Source: Chloroflexi bacterium HGW-Chloroflexi-3 (lineage in GTDB: Bacteria > Chloroflexota > Anaerolineae > Anaerolineales > Anaerolineaceae). Taken from it: 43,086 bases of DNA. Each line of letters opens with the position of its first letter. Position 1 is the first letter of the stretch. Positions 1 through 8,115 of the stretch are shown in pieces. The notes beneath the pieces were generated by a model. That model saw only the letters and a program-made list of their open reading frames with translations, did not search any database and was not told the DNA's origin. Location of the stretch: the NCBI GenBank assembly GCA_002842045.1, contig PHBX01000028.1:1-43086 (forward strand), read 5' to 3'. The translations under genes and the position numbers were made by a program.

Positions 1-148
1 TTACTCCTGCCCACAAACACAACGCTGGTAAGATTCTCGGTCTCCCTTTACCTACCGGTTCACTCCTTAGTGGTGCTAATTTCTCGATGATTGTTCGTAA
101 AAAGTCTTCTATCTCTACAATATTCTTTTGCTCTTTTTCATTTTCCAT
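1..148 (-). CDS. Partial transposase-like protein (N-terminal 49 residues only)
   Basis: An open frame runs from an ATG at 148 down through base 1 without a stop, so the gene continues outside the window. The visible residues begin MENEKEQKN, pass through an acidic/hydrophobic helix (IEDFLRTIIEKLAPL), and then reach a basic turn GKGRPRILPALCLWAG. From memory, that last motif resembles the start of DDE transposases found in Chloroflexota genomes. No catalytic residue is in view, so the family assignment rests on this motif alone. A weak purine stretch (AAAAGG) lies directly before the ATG. Alternative: any conserved hypothetical with a similar N-terminus. Confidence 0.45.
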   Translation of the reverse strand, partial: MENEKEQKNIVEIEDFLRTIIEKLAPLRSEPVGKGRPRILPALCLWAGV

Positions 149-181
149 CCTTTTATTTTATTCCATTCCTATTTAGTTGGA

Positions 182-240
182 ACAGATGTCCCTTGTGGTT
201 GCCCGAGTAAGGGCAAGCCATTACCCTACAATTTCCCCAA
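182..240. repeat. Short palindromic intergenic repeat
   Basis: The stretch between the transposase fragment and the hydrolase contains a hairpin TTGCCC-GAGTAA-GGGCAA (199-216), flanked by CTTGTGG and CCATTACCCTAC. Nearly the same 18-mer (16 of 18 positions) recurs at 23318-23335 downstream of the MeaB gene. It could be a terminator for the hydrolase on the minus strand or a dispersed MITE-like repeat. No T-run follows the stem closely on either strand, so the repeat reading is preferred. Confidence 0.4.
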
Positions 241-985
241 AAAATCCTTGGATTTCGTGTGCAACGCCTGTGGGATCTTCCAACATCAACAAATGCCCAT
301 GCTGTGGGAATCCTTTAAACCTGGCGTTGGGCAATTGGCGGAAAAGGTGAGTTGCGTTGGAGTGCGGCACCAGGGGGTCTTCTTCACCGGATAAAACCAA
401 TGTAGGTATGGTAATCCCGGATAGTTGGCCGCGCAGGTCAAATTGTTCTGCGGCACGAAGATCTGCATACCAGAGGCTGTTGCGAACAGTTGGCAGGCTT
501 TTGATGAGATTGGGATACCAATTTGTTTTGCCGTGTTGTGGAACAAAAAAACGTCCTAATAATTCCTGGGCTTTCTTTTGTGTCTGATGTAACCGGAATA
601 AATTGATGACAGTAGGGTCGATCTGGAAGCTGGCAGCCGCTGAAATGCATACCAATCCGGCTATATGCTGTGGGTGATCCAGGGCAAGCTGCAACGCGAT
701 GGCTGCTCCGAGTGAATGTCCCACCAAAATAGCACGGTTGTGTCCCAACCGGGCGATGAAATCGATGATGGCGGAGGAGTAGCTGGAAACAAGGTGGTGA
801 GCTGTCCCGGCTGATTTACCGTGACCGGGCAGGTCGATGGCATAGACAGTGGCATCCCGCAGCCGGCGTATCTCAGCTGGCCAACACAGATGGTTACTAC
901 CAGCGCCGTGGATCAGAATCACGGGCGGACGTGAAGATGAACTCCCCTGATACTGAGTGTAGTAGATATTTGCCAGAACAGGCAT
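221..985 (-). CDS. Alpha/beta hydrolase
   Basis: A 254-residue alpha/beta-hydrolase-fold protein, probably cytoplasmic since no signal peptide is visible. The oxyanion-hole motif HGAGS lies at 26-30. The nucleophile elbow GHSLG holds Ser91, the acid is Asp203 in SGEEDPLVP, and the catalytic histidine is His231 in QHGHLLMLEDP, so the triad is complete and the length is normal. It is closest in style to the broad esterase/lyase/haloperoxidase group; the substrate cannot be deduced. The start is the ATG at 985. It begins 21 nt after the stop of the sensor kinase on the same strand, so the two are likely cotranscribed, which is an unusual partnership for a histidine kinase lacking a linked regulator. 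Confidence 0.85.
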   Translation of the reverse strand: MPVLANIYYTQYQGSSSSRPPVILIHGAGSNHLCWPAEIRRLRDATVYAIDLPGHGKSAGTAHHLVSSYSSAIIDFIARLGHNRAILVGHSLGAAIALQLALDHPQHIAGLVCISAAASFQIDPTVINLFRLHQTQKKAQELLGRFFVPQHGKTNWYPNLIKSLPTVRNSLWYADLRAAEQFDLRGQLSGITIPTLVLSGEEDPLVPHSNATHLFRQLPNARFKGFPQHGHLLMLEDPTGVAHEIQGFFGEIVG

Positions 986-1006
986 AGTGGACTCGATGTA
1001 TGAAGA

Positions 1007-2791
1007 TTATGATTGTTGCAGATCAATTTTTCCGGCTTGCACTCTTTCGATCGCTGCAGGTGTGAGTGGAATAAAAATGCGAATTCGGGTGCCTTTGCCA
1101 GGGACTGAATCGATATGTAACAGTCCATTGATCAGATGAGTTCTTTCGGTTAAGTTTACCATACCCAGGCTACCGCGGTGGCTGTATTTCTGGTTGACTT
1201 TGTTGATGTCAAAGCCGATACCATTATCCATAATTTCCAGTACTGCGATCTCTGAATCTTTAGCAGAATGCCTCAGACGAACCAAGATGAGTTCAGCCTG
1301 TGCATGTTTACGGGCATTGGTGACTGCTTCTTCCACCAGATAAAAGACGGTGGAATGTTTACTCTGATCCAGCTTTTTGACCACTTCTTCATCCGCGTCA
1401 ATACGTACTTTTTGTTGATAAGTGTTGAGATTCTTCTCGGCAATCGTTTGCAGTCCTGCCACCAGACCGTCAGTTTCGAGGGTGAGGGGGCGCAGGGTGA
1501 AGAGCATGTGACGCAGTTCACCGGTGGATTGACGGGCGAGTGTCTCGATGTTTGATAGTTCAGCTGCCACATCTTTGGGCTTGTGGAAGAGCAGCCGCTG
1601 GGCGACACTCAGGCGCATGGCGATGGATGCGACTGACTGAATGGGTCCGTCATGCAGATCGCGGGCAAGCTTCTTGTTGGCTTCTTCCTGTGAAGACACG
1701 ATCGTCTGTTTCTCTTGCTCCACCTGCTGGTAGAGACGAGCATTCTGGATAGCAATCACAGCCTGGCGACTGATGAGATTGAGCGCTTCAATCTTTTCGG
1801 TGGTGAAGAAATTCCGGTCGGGATGGCCAAAGAGCATGACACCATAATCATCCATGCCGCGTGAAAGAGGGAAGGTGATGGCAACTTTGCAATTCTGCAA
1901 CGAGACGATCTTCCAAAGTTCGGGATCCATTGCCGGGTTATGGATGATCTGTGGCTCCACTTTCTGCAGGGTTTCCAGCAGGAGTCCGCTATTGGCTGGG
2001 AATTTAAGGTTGGTATCGCTGGGAGAAAAACGGCGGGAGTTCACGACCATCAATTTCGATTCATCAAAGAGCAGCACGGCTGAGGTCATCTTATCCTGAT
2101 TTGGATCGATGATATCGATTGCAGATTGACTCTGGTCGAGCATGATATCCAAAACCACGATGTAATCCAGGGTCGAATTGAGGGTTTCCACCAACGCGGC
2201 GAGGGATTCCATCCGTTTCTGGTAGTGCTTGCTGACCCGGGTTTCAATATCGTGAACTTGTCGTTCGGTGGTGAGTTCCTTTTCCCGGATTCTATTGAAG
2301 ACCACTGTGCTGCCATACCCTGCGATCGCAGCGATCAGGAAATTCAATCCCAGGATGATGGCGAAAGGCATCCAGGCGGTCAGGTTAATCGGATTGAGAT
2401 AAATGGCATAGCCGATCTGGGTCGCTGAGAAGAGGAAAGCAAGGATAAATGCGCCCCGCCACTGGAAGAAAATGGCGGCGTTAACAATCGCAACCACACC
2501 GATCCAGACCAGCGAACCGGTCATAGCTCCACCCAATACAAACAACGCTGCAGTGAAGGCAAAATCGCAGAACACATTGACCAGGCGATGCAGCGGCATG
2601 CGTACATTGATGATCGCCAGAGTGGTCATTGTCAGATTCCAGACAGCGATGAGAATGAGAAGGAGGATGATTAGCCAGTTGAAGTCTGGTCGCGTGGCAA
2701 AGGTCAGACTTAAAAGGAAGAGAGCCAGCCAGCGCCAGGAGATGACGAGCCAATCACTTAAGTAGGGATAAGGTTTTTTTGAGTGTTCCAA
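1007..2791 (-). CDS. Membrane sensor histidine kinase (GAF, HisKA_3, HATPase)
   Basis: A 594-residue sensor kinase. About five or six hydrophobic segments fill residues 15-165 (MASE-like membrane input). A coiled segment (165-200) and a GAF-like domain (about 200-355) follow. The phosphoacceptor helix RDLHDGPIQS carries His380 (HisKA_3, NarX type), and the HATPase_c domain shows an N box (EEAVTNARKHAQ, 487-498), G1 (MDNGIGFD) and G2 (GSLGMVNLTER). The start is TTG at 2791, the only start codon that keeps the first membrane segment; AGGGAT lies a few bases upstream. No response regulator is adjacent on this strand. It lies divergently from the second kinase, with the alpha/beta hydrolase downstream. 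It probably phosphorylates a NarL-type regulator encoded elsewhere, or the one at 5935. Confidence 0.9.
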   Translation of the reverse strand: MEHSKKPYPYLSDWLVISWRWLALFLLSLTFATRPDFNWLIILLLILIAVWNLTMTTLAIINVRMPLHRLVNVFCDFAFTAALFVLGGAMTGSLVWIGVVAIVNAAIFFQWRGAFILAFLFSATQIGYAIYLNPINLTAWMPFAIILGLNFLIAAIAGYGSTVVFNRIREKELTTERQVHDIETRVSKHYQKRMESLAALVETLNSTLDYIVVLDIMLDQSQSAIDIIDPNQDKMTSAVLLFDESKLMVVNSRRFSPSDTNLKFPANSGLLLETLQKVEPQIIHNPAMDPELWKIVSLQNCKVAITFPLSRGMDDYGVMLFGHPDRNFFTTEKIEALNLISRQAVIAIQNARLYQQVEQEKQTIVSSQEEANKKLARDLHDGPIQSVASIAMRLSVAQRLLFHKPKDVAAELSNIETLARQSTGELRHMLFTLRPLTLETDGLVAGLQTIAEKNLNTYQQKVRIDADEEVVKKLDQSKHSTVFYLVEEAVTNARKHAQAELILVRLRHSAKDSEIAVLEIMDNGIGFDINKVNQKYSHRGSLGMVNLTERTHLINGLLHIDSVPGKGTRIRIFIPLTPAAIERVQAGKIDLQQS

Positions 2792-2878
2792 GGTTATCCC
2801 TGATCAGATTGGAAATAAAAAACTTTCATATTATTAATGATAATACAGGAAAAATGAAGAAATGGGTAATTATTTAGA

Positions 2879-3043
2879 CAGGATTTACAGGATTGAAAAT
2901 GAGAGAATCCGAACTATGATTTTTGGATAGGATTTACAGGATGGACTATGAATGGTGTCTGAACTATGATTTTTTGGACAGGATTTACAGGATTGAATAT
3001 GAGAGAATCCGAACTATGATTTTTTGGGCAGGATTTACAGGAT
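2879..3043. repeat. Four-copy tandem array, about 50-bp period, CAGGATTTACAGGAT core
   Basis: Within the 579-bp gap between the divergent kinase genes, the core CAGGATTTACAGGAT (one copy starts TAGG) occurs at 2879, 2928, 2979 and 3029. The spacing is 49-51 bp. Between cores lies a semi-conserved linker ending in GAACTATGATTTTTTGGA. The core and the CTATGATT...TTTTGGA linker also appear in the units of the large array at 17726-18519, so the two arrays belong to one repeat family. No gene lies within the array. The rest of the gap (3060-3370) holds an AT-rich stretch and the promoter of the downstream kinase operon. Confidence 0.85.
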
Positions 3044-3232
3044 ACCCAAGGGTACAGGTGTGGGCTATGATGGGGAATTGGGAATAAGATTGATGCATAT
3101 TGATAATGATAATTTTCAATCTTAAGATTGATTTAGTTGCAAATTTCCACATAATAAACAGCAACCTGATTCATTCACCCAATCATTAATTCGATATCCA
3201 ATCATAAAAATCATAGTTCCAATTCCCTGTCG

Positions 3233-3238
3233 TATAAT
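3233..3238 (+). promoter_or_regulatory. Probable -10 element for the kinase/regulator operon
   Basis: TATAAT occurs at 3233-3238, about 130 nt before the TTG start of the kinase. The hexamer at the expected -35 position is poor (TCATAG-like). The -10 is the best promoter candidate in the gap; the call rests on that hexamer and its position only. Confidence 0.35.
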
Positions 3239-3370
3239 TAAATGGAAGGGATGGCAGGCGAAACCACTTAGACGGAATGGATGATGCCTGTTCACATCCT
3301 GGCATTGAAATTGTAACCAATCTATGTGGGTTTATTGAATGGGAGGCTTAGGAATGAAGGCAGGTTCTGA

Positions 3371-5938
3371 TTGAGCTTACGCCGCACGACGATCATCACG
3401 GTTTTTCTCACTTTTCTGTTGCTGGTAGTTGTTTTGACCATCAGTCTGCAGATGGTGTTCAGCCGTCATTTTCAATATGAGGAGAGCCAGCAGAATATCC
3501 TGAATATGCAGCGCGTTCAGGCAGCGTTTGATAATAATTTCATTCTCTTGAATTATCTGGCTGAGGAATGGGCGAACTTACCGGAAATCAGGACCTTTAT
3601 CAATGAAGAAAGCGAAGAGTTTCTGCAGAGACATATACAGGCAGATGTTCTACAGGAACTAAATCTGGATGCCATGCTGATTCTGGATTCAGATGGAGAA
3701 TCTTTTTATGGGGGAGTTTATGATTTCGAGAATGAAATGTTCGTTATTTTTGATCAGGGAACGGATGCAGATATAAAAGAAGTGTTCCAGGTAGAGGATA
3801 GCGAGTCTCAGAACACGAATCGTCTGGGCATTATGGTAGTGGACAATCAACCCTTGATGATGGTCTCCAAAACGATTTTCACCGATGAAAGAAAAACCCA
3901 GATCCGGGGGCAGGTGATCCTCGGCCGCTTTTTTGACGAAGCGGACATCCAATCTCTGGCCCGGCAGGTCAAGTTCCCGATTGAAATGGGATTGGTCAAT
4001 ACAGGTGATTTAACCAGTGACATGAATATTGCCCGGAATTATTTCCTGAATAGCAGCGAAGATACCTATATGTTGCCGGTATCAGAGTTTCATATCGCGG
4101 GATTTATCTTAATCGATGATATGAAGGAACAACCAGCGCTGATTTTACGGGCGGAACAATATCGTTATGTCGCCCGGAATGCAGATGTGGTTTTACGGTA
4201 TATGTTGCTGGCGTTGATTGTTTCTGCTACGGTGTTTGCTGCGATCATTTTTGGTGGGATAGAGCAAACTGTGTTGTCACGCCTATCACGGCTGACGCGT
4301 GAAGTGCAAGTCATTGCCGGCAATCCACTCGAGTCGCGACGCGTGACAGTGGACAGGAAAGATGAAATCGCGAGTGTTGGTGCTAATATCAATCGCATGT
4401 TGGATGCTCTGGAAACTTCCCAGCAGGAGCGCAATGCCCTGCAGCAGCAAATCGTGGGCATCGTTGAATCGGTTGAAGATATCATTTTCACGATTGATGC
4501 CAATCTTTCCAAATTACAGTTTTTTGGTACCCGGGCACAACAACTGGGCTTACGTGATACCGATCTGAATGATGAGGATAAGATTCCCTTGTATTTGCGG
4601 GAAAGCTGGCAATCCCATCGCGAAGCAGCCCAACGAGTTATCAAGGGTGAACACTTGATGTATGAATCCAGCACCAGGTTTGAGGCGGATACGTTTATTT
4701 ATCAAATCTCCATGAGTCCTTTAATCGAAAAATCTGGTGAAATCACAGGCATCGTGGGTGTAGGACGAGACATCAGCCAGACCAAACAGATGGAAAATTC
4801 ATTACAGCAACGCTATGAAGAGATGAAGGTGCTCCTGGATATTTCCCATCTGTTCCTCAAGCAAAAGAATCTAGCGGAAGCACAAACCACCATCTGTGAA
4901 GTAGTGGGCAATCATTTTGGATCCAGGATGTGCTGGCTGGGAGAGCGCAACCAGGAAGGGAAAATGATTCCCATCGCAGCGCATGGGGTGGAGATCACAG
5001 AAATTATCCCTGCCACGATCTACGAGCATTTACTGCCTTACTATTCTCTGAAGCCGGTTTTTGTGATTTCTTCATTGGATCTAAATGGACGATTTGAGGA
5101 GGATATCTTTTATTCCATCGTGGTGCCATTGAATTGGGGCAACCAATCACAGGTGCTTTATGTGTATGTTGATAAAATGCCTTTTCTGGATGATCAAAAG
5201 AAACAGTTTGCAGCCTCATTGGGTGGTCTTTGCGAGCTGGTGTTGACCAACACACGTTTGCTTAACCAGGTAAAAACCAGCCAGGAAAATTTACAGGAGT
5301 TATCGCATCAATTGGTGCGGGTGCATGAAGAGGAACGGCGCAACCTGGCGCGAGAATTGCACGATGAAATTGGTCAATACCTGACAGCATTAAAATTACG
5401 TCTGGTCAAAGACGATGGTGGCAAAGTGATGAACATGGAGCAGATGGAAGAAGCACAGGGACTGGTGAATGAGTTGATTCGCAAGGTGCGGCAAATGTCA
5501 TTGGACCTGCGTCCCAGTATGCTGGATGATTTAGGATTGTTGCCTGCGCTGGAATGGTATTTTGAACGTTATACCCATCAGACCGGGATTGCAGTCGATT
5601 TTGACCCCCAGGAATTGGAACAGAAACGCTTCACCAACGAGATTGAAATCACTATTTTTCGCATTACACAGGAATCCCTAACCAATGTTGCTCGCCATGC
5701 AGGAGTCGTAAAAGTCTATGTCCAATTGATAGCTTTTCAAGACTCACTGGAATTAATGATTGAGGATGAGGGTACTGGCTTTAATCTGGATGATCAAAAA
5801 GCCGGTAGCAGCAGCGGGCTGACCGGTATGGCAGAAAGGACTAAATTGCTGCAGGGAGATATGGAAATTCAAACCAGACCCGGGCAAGGTACCCGAATTC
5901 TGGTACGCTTACCCCTCAGGCAGGAGGAAACATCATGA
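3371..5938 (+). CDS. CHASE4-HAMP-PAS sensor histidine kinase
   Basis: An 855-residue transmembrane sensor kinase. Two membrane segments (about 8-30 and 274-296) bracket an extracytoplasmic region with CHASE4 character (long helix QRVQAAFDNNFILLNYLAEEWAN, then DAMLILDSDG). A HAMP domain (about 297-350), a PAS domain (about 355-475), a GAF-like region (about 485-630) and the transmitter follow: ARELHDEIGQY with His664 (HisKA_3), N box QESLTNVARHA, and G boxes EDEGTGF and GLTGMAERT. The start is TTG at 3371, because the nearby ATG at 3354 runs into a stop after six codons. The gene overlaps its response regulator by 4 nt (ATGA), so the pair is translationally coupled. It is expected to sense an extracellular cue and phosphorylate the regulator at 5935. 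Confidence 0.93.
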   Translation: MSLRRTTIITVFLTFLLLVVVLTISLQMVFSRHFQYEESQQNILNMQRVQAAFDNNFILLNYLAEEWANLPEIRTFINEESEEFLQRHIQADVLQELNLDAMLILDSDGESFYGGVYDFENEMFVIFDQGTDADIKEVFQVEDSESQNTNRLGIMVVDNQPLMMVSKTIFTDERKTQIRGQVILGRFFDEADIQSLARQVKFPIEMGLVNTGDLTSDMNIARNYFLNSSEDTYMLPVSEFHIAGFILIDDMKEQPALILRAEQYRYVARNADVVLRYMLLALIVSATVFAAIIFGGIEQTVLSRLSRLTREVQVIAGNPLESRRVTVDRKDEIASVGANINRMLDALETSQQERNALQQQIVGIVESVEDIIFTIDANLSKLQFFGTRAQQLGLRDTDLNDEDKIPLYLRESWQSHREAAQRVIKGEHLMYESSTRFEADTFIYQISMSPLIEKSGEITGIVGVGRDISQTKQMENSLQQRYEEMKVLLDISHLFLKQKNLAEAQTTICEVVGNHFGSRMCWLGERNQEGKMIPIAAHGVEITEIIPATIYEHLLPYYSLKPVFVISSLDLNGRFEEDIFYSIVVPLNWGNQSQVLYVYVDKMPFLDDQKKQFAASLGGLCELVLTNTRLLNQVKTSQENLQELSHQLVRVHEEERRNLARELHDEIGQYLTALKLRLVKDDGGKVMNMEQMEEAQGLVNELIRKVRQMSLDLRPSMLDDLGLLPALEWYFERYTHQTGIAVDFDPQELEQKRFTNEIEITIFRITQESLTNVARHAGVVKVYVQLIAFQDSLELMIEDEGTGFNLDDQKAGSSSGLTGMAERTKLLQGDMEIQTRPGQGTRILVRLPLRQEETS

Positions 5939-6570
5939 TCAAAATTGTACTGGCAGATGATCATACTGTGGTGCGGGAAGGTTTTAGAATGGTTTTAGAA
6001 ACCCAACCGGAGTTCATGGTGATAGGGGAAGCCTGCGATGGACTGGAAGCGATTCAGGTGGTCGAACATCTGAAGCCAGATGTGCTGGTGGTGGATCTGA
6101 TGATGCCGGGCATCAACGGGCTGGAGGTGGTGCGTCAGGTGCACAGAATCACCCGGGTGGTGGTACTGACCATGCATGATCATGAATCTTATGTGCTGGA
6201 AGCCTTGCGGAATGGTGCCTATGGATATGTGTTGAAAGACGCCACCCCAAAAGAACTGGTGGAAGCCATACAAAAAGCAGCCATTGGACAACATTACCTG
6301 AGTGCCCCCTTTGCAGATCGGGCGATTGAATTGTATGCACAGATGCATGTCAACGCAGGGGATTCGTACGATACCCTGTCGGATCGTGAACGGGAAGTGT
6401 TGCAATTAGCCGGTCAAGGGTATAGCAACCAGGAGATTGGCGAGATGTTGAAAATCAGCTCCCGCACGGTGGAAGTGCATCGCGCGAAACTGATGCGCAA
6501 GCTGAATATTAAAGGCCAAACCGAGTTGATTCGCTATGCAATTCAGCACGGATTAAAACTTAATCAATAG
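5935..6570 (+). CDS. NarL/FixJ-family response regulator
   Basis: A 211-residue two-domain regulator. The receiver domain has the acidic pair Asp8/Asp9, the phosphoacceptor Asp54 (VVDLMMPG), a switch Thr79 (VLTMHDHE) and Lys101. The C-terminal LuxR-type helix-turn-helix spans about 148-193 (LSDREREVLQLAGQGYSNQE, then SSRTVEVHRAKLMRKLNI). It shares a 4-nt start/stop overlap with the CHASE4 kinase, which is almost certainly its partner. Directly downstream, 62 nt after its stop, lies the palindrome preceding the first Tad operon. A dimeric LuxR-type domain is the right kind of protein to bind such a site, so it is the leading candidate regulator of both Tad operons (inference). Confidence 0.95.
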   Translation: MIKIVLADDHTVVREGFRMVLETQPEFMVIGEACDGLEAIQVVEHLKPDVLVVDLMMPGINGLEVVRQVHRITRVVVLTMHDHESYVLEALRNGAYGYVLKDATPKELVEAIQKAAIGQHYLSAPFADRAIELYAQMHVNAGDSYDTLSDREREVLQLAGQGYSNQEIGEMLKISSRTVEVHRAKLMRKLNIKGQTELIRYAIQHGLKLNQ

Positions 6571-6631
6571 GAAGCCGTCATTGTTAGGGAATTGTAAGGT
6601 TTTTATAGGTAAATAAGGACTGATTCTATCA

Positions 6632-6685
6632 AAAATACGTAGAACTACGTATTTTACAATAAGAGAAAAAAGTTTATTCTATAAA
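6632..6685 (+). promoter_or_regulatory. Palindromic operator (copy A) and promoter of the first Tad operon
   Basis: A perfect 11-bp inverted repeat, AAAATACGTAG / CTACGTATTTT with AA between, occupies 6632-6655. Around it the sequence AAATAAGG..TGATTCTAT (upstream) is shared with copy B at 9943. A -10-like TATAAA lies at 6680, 25 nt from the last base of the palindrome, as in copy B. The position 17 nt upstream of it (CAATAA) is a poor -35, which fits an activator-dependent promoter. The pilin gene starts about 40 nt further on. Confidence 0.7.
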
Positions 6686-6724
6686 TGGCACAAGTAGCAA
6701 CAAGTGCCTGGAAAAGGTGAGATC

Positions 6725-7615
6725 ATGGGAAGATGGATGAAGAAAATAAAAAATAAACAATACGGGCAGGCAATGGTGGAATTCGCCCTGACTTTGCCGA
6801 TATTTTTGCTGGCGGTAATAGGCGTGATTGAGCTTTCGAGATTCTTTTTGGTGTACAGCTCGGTGTATACCGCGAGTCGGGAAGCTGCCAGGTATGGAAC
6901 ATCTGTTGGTGAAGATAAGAACCTGCCAAATTATGTGAATTGTTCTGAAATTGCATTAAGAGCACAACAGTCAGGGTTCTTTGGAGGAGTTAATGCTAGT
7001 GATGTGATAATTTATTATGAATCAACGCCTGGAACAAAGCTGGCAGATTGTGGAAGTTATGATCCAATTTTGGGAGACCGGTTGGTGGTGGAGGTTGCAG
7101 CAGAATACAAGCCATTAATTGTCGGATTGGTTTTGCCGGATGGCATGATGGTTTCAGCCAAGAACGGGCGGACGATCATGAATGAGATTGAAATGGTAAT
7201 AACACCCATCATACCTCCCACGTGCACCGATATGTTGAATGATATTGTAATTACAAAACCTCCCACAAAATATGATAACAAAACTGTCTATATTGATATA
7301 AAGAATAAATCTCCTAATTTAACATATCAACTGGTTGAAGTAACAAATATTCAATGGACTGATACAAATGGCAGAGAGTTAAGCACAGTTGGCTGGGGTA
7401 ATTTGAGTGATGTAATATGGTCAGGAATATCTGCTCCACCCGTAAATATTGTTGAAACAGATTTTAAGAGCACTTTGAATCGAAATCTTCCAGCTAATCA
7501 AACTAAAAGAGTCTATTTTGGTTTTACAAAAAATGCAAATAATGTCGGCTTGACATTCAATATTAAATTTCGGTTTTTAGGCTGGGACTATCAAGAATGT
7601 CCAATTGTGTATTAA
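6725..7615 (+). CDS. TadE-like pseudopilin/pilus assembly protein (operon A, first gene)
   Basis: A 296-residue protein with a TadE-type N-terminus: a short basic cytoplasmic segment, the motif GQAMVEFALTLP (14-25), one transmembrane helix to about residue 44 and a periplasmic helix (YSSVYTASREAARYG). The remaining ~230 residues form an unassigned extracytoplasmic domain with several cysteines. In the known Tad system, TadE-like proteins are minor pseudopilins needed for Flp pilus assembly. The start is ATG at 6725 with AAAGGTGA upstream; an upstream in-frame GTG at 6704 is less likely. Residues 12-60 are almost identical to the protein at 10036, but the C-terminal domains diverge. No TadA ATPase, TadB/C or secretin gene lies in the window. 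Confidence 0.85.
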   Translation: MGRWMKKIKNKQYGQAMVEFALTLPIFLLAVIGVIELSRFFLVYSSVYTASREAARYGTSVGEDKNLPNYVNCSEIALRAQQSGFFGGVNASDVIIYYESTPGTKLADCGSYDPILGDRLVVEVAAEYKPLIVGLVLPDGMMVSAKNGRTIMNEIEMVITPIIPPTCTDMLNDIVITKPPTKYDNKTVYIDIKNKSPNLTYQLVEVTNIQWTDTNGRELSTVGWGNLSDVIWSGISAPPVNIVETDFKSTLNRNLPANQTKRVYFGFTKNANNVGLTFNIKFRFLGWDYQECPIVY

Positions 7616-7646
7616 TTTTTTTACAATGAAATAAGGTAAGAAATCA

Positions 7647-8096
7647 ATGAAAAAAAAGATGTTCATTATTAAAGCAAATGAAAAAGGCCAGAGTATGATA
7701 GAACTGGCTGTGAGTCTGGTGATTCTATTGATCTTGATATCCGGGATTGTAGATCTGGGAAGAATCACATTTTACTATATTGCTATGCGTGATTCCGCAC
7801 AGGAGGGGGCGAGTTATGGCTCTATTTTCCCGCGTGATTGTGATGAAATTATTAAAAGGGTAACAACTGGGGCAGTGGACATTTCAAGGGTACAGGTGAC
7901 AGTAGAAATTAACGGAAACACATGCTCAAAGCAATGTTCATTTATTGTCAATACTGGCGATATTATTAAAGTTACTGTTAAGGATCCAAATTTTCCAATT
8001 ACTATGCCATTATTAGGTGCTTTTATCGGGGGTCAAAGTATCAGTCTTGAAACAACCATTCAAGATAAAGTCATTCGAATTCCAGTTTGTGAGTAA
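7647..8096 (+). CDS. TadE-like protein, short (operon A, second gene)
   Basis: A 149-residue protein with MIELAVSLVILLILISGIVD as its membrane segment, preceded by the KGQS turn typical of TadE/TadF proteins. The helix AMRDSAQEGASYGSIF follows. A small extracytoplasmic domain contains four cysteines (RDC, NTC, KQC, and a C-terminal CE), which could form disulfides. It begins 31 nt after the previous stop and ends 19 nt before the ATG of the TadG-like gene, so it belongs to the same operon. The second Tad operon has no counterpart of this gene. Confidence 0.85.
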   Translation: MKKKMFIIKANEKGQSMIELAVSLVILLILISGIVDLGRITFYYIAMRDSAQEGASYGSIFPRDCDEIIKRVTTGAVDISRVQVTVEINGNTCSKQCSFIVNTGDIIKVTVKDPNFPITMPLLGAFIGGQSISLETTIQDKVIRIPVCE

Positions 8097-8115
8097 TTTT
8101 AAGAAAAGGTGTGAG

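Noticed and set aside
128..394. An 88-codon plus-strand frame over the start of the window
   Set aside because: It overlaps the transposase fragment, the hairpin repeat and the hydrolase 3' end in antisense, with no ribosome binding site and no coding pattern.
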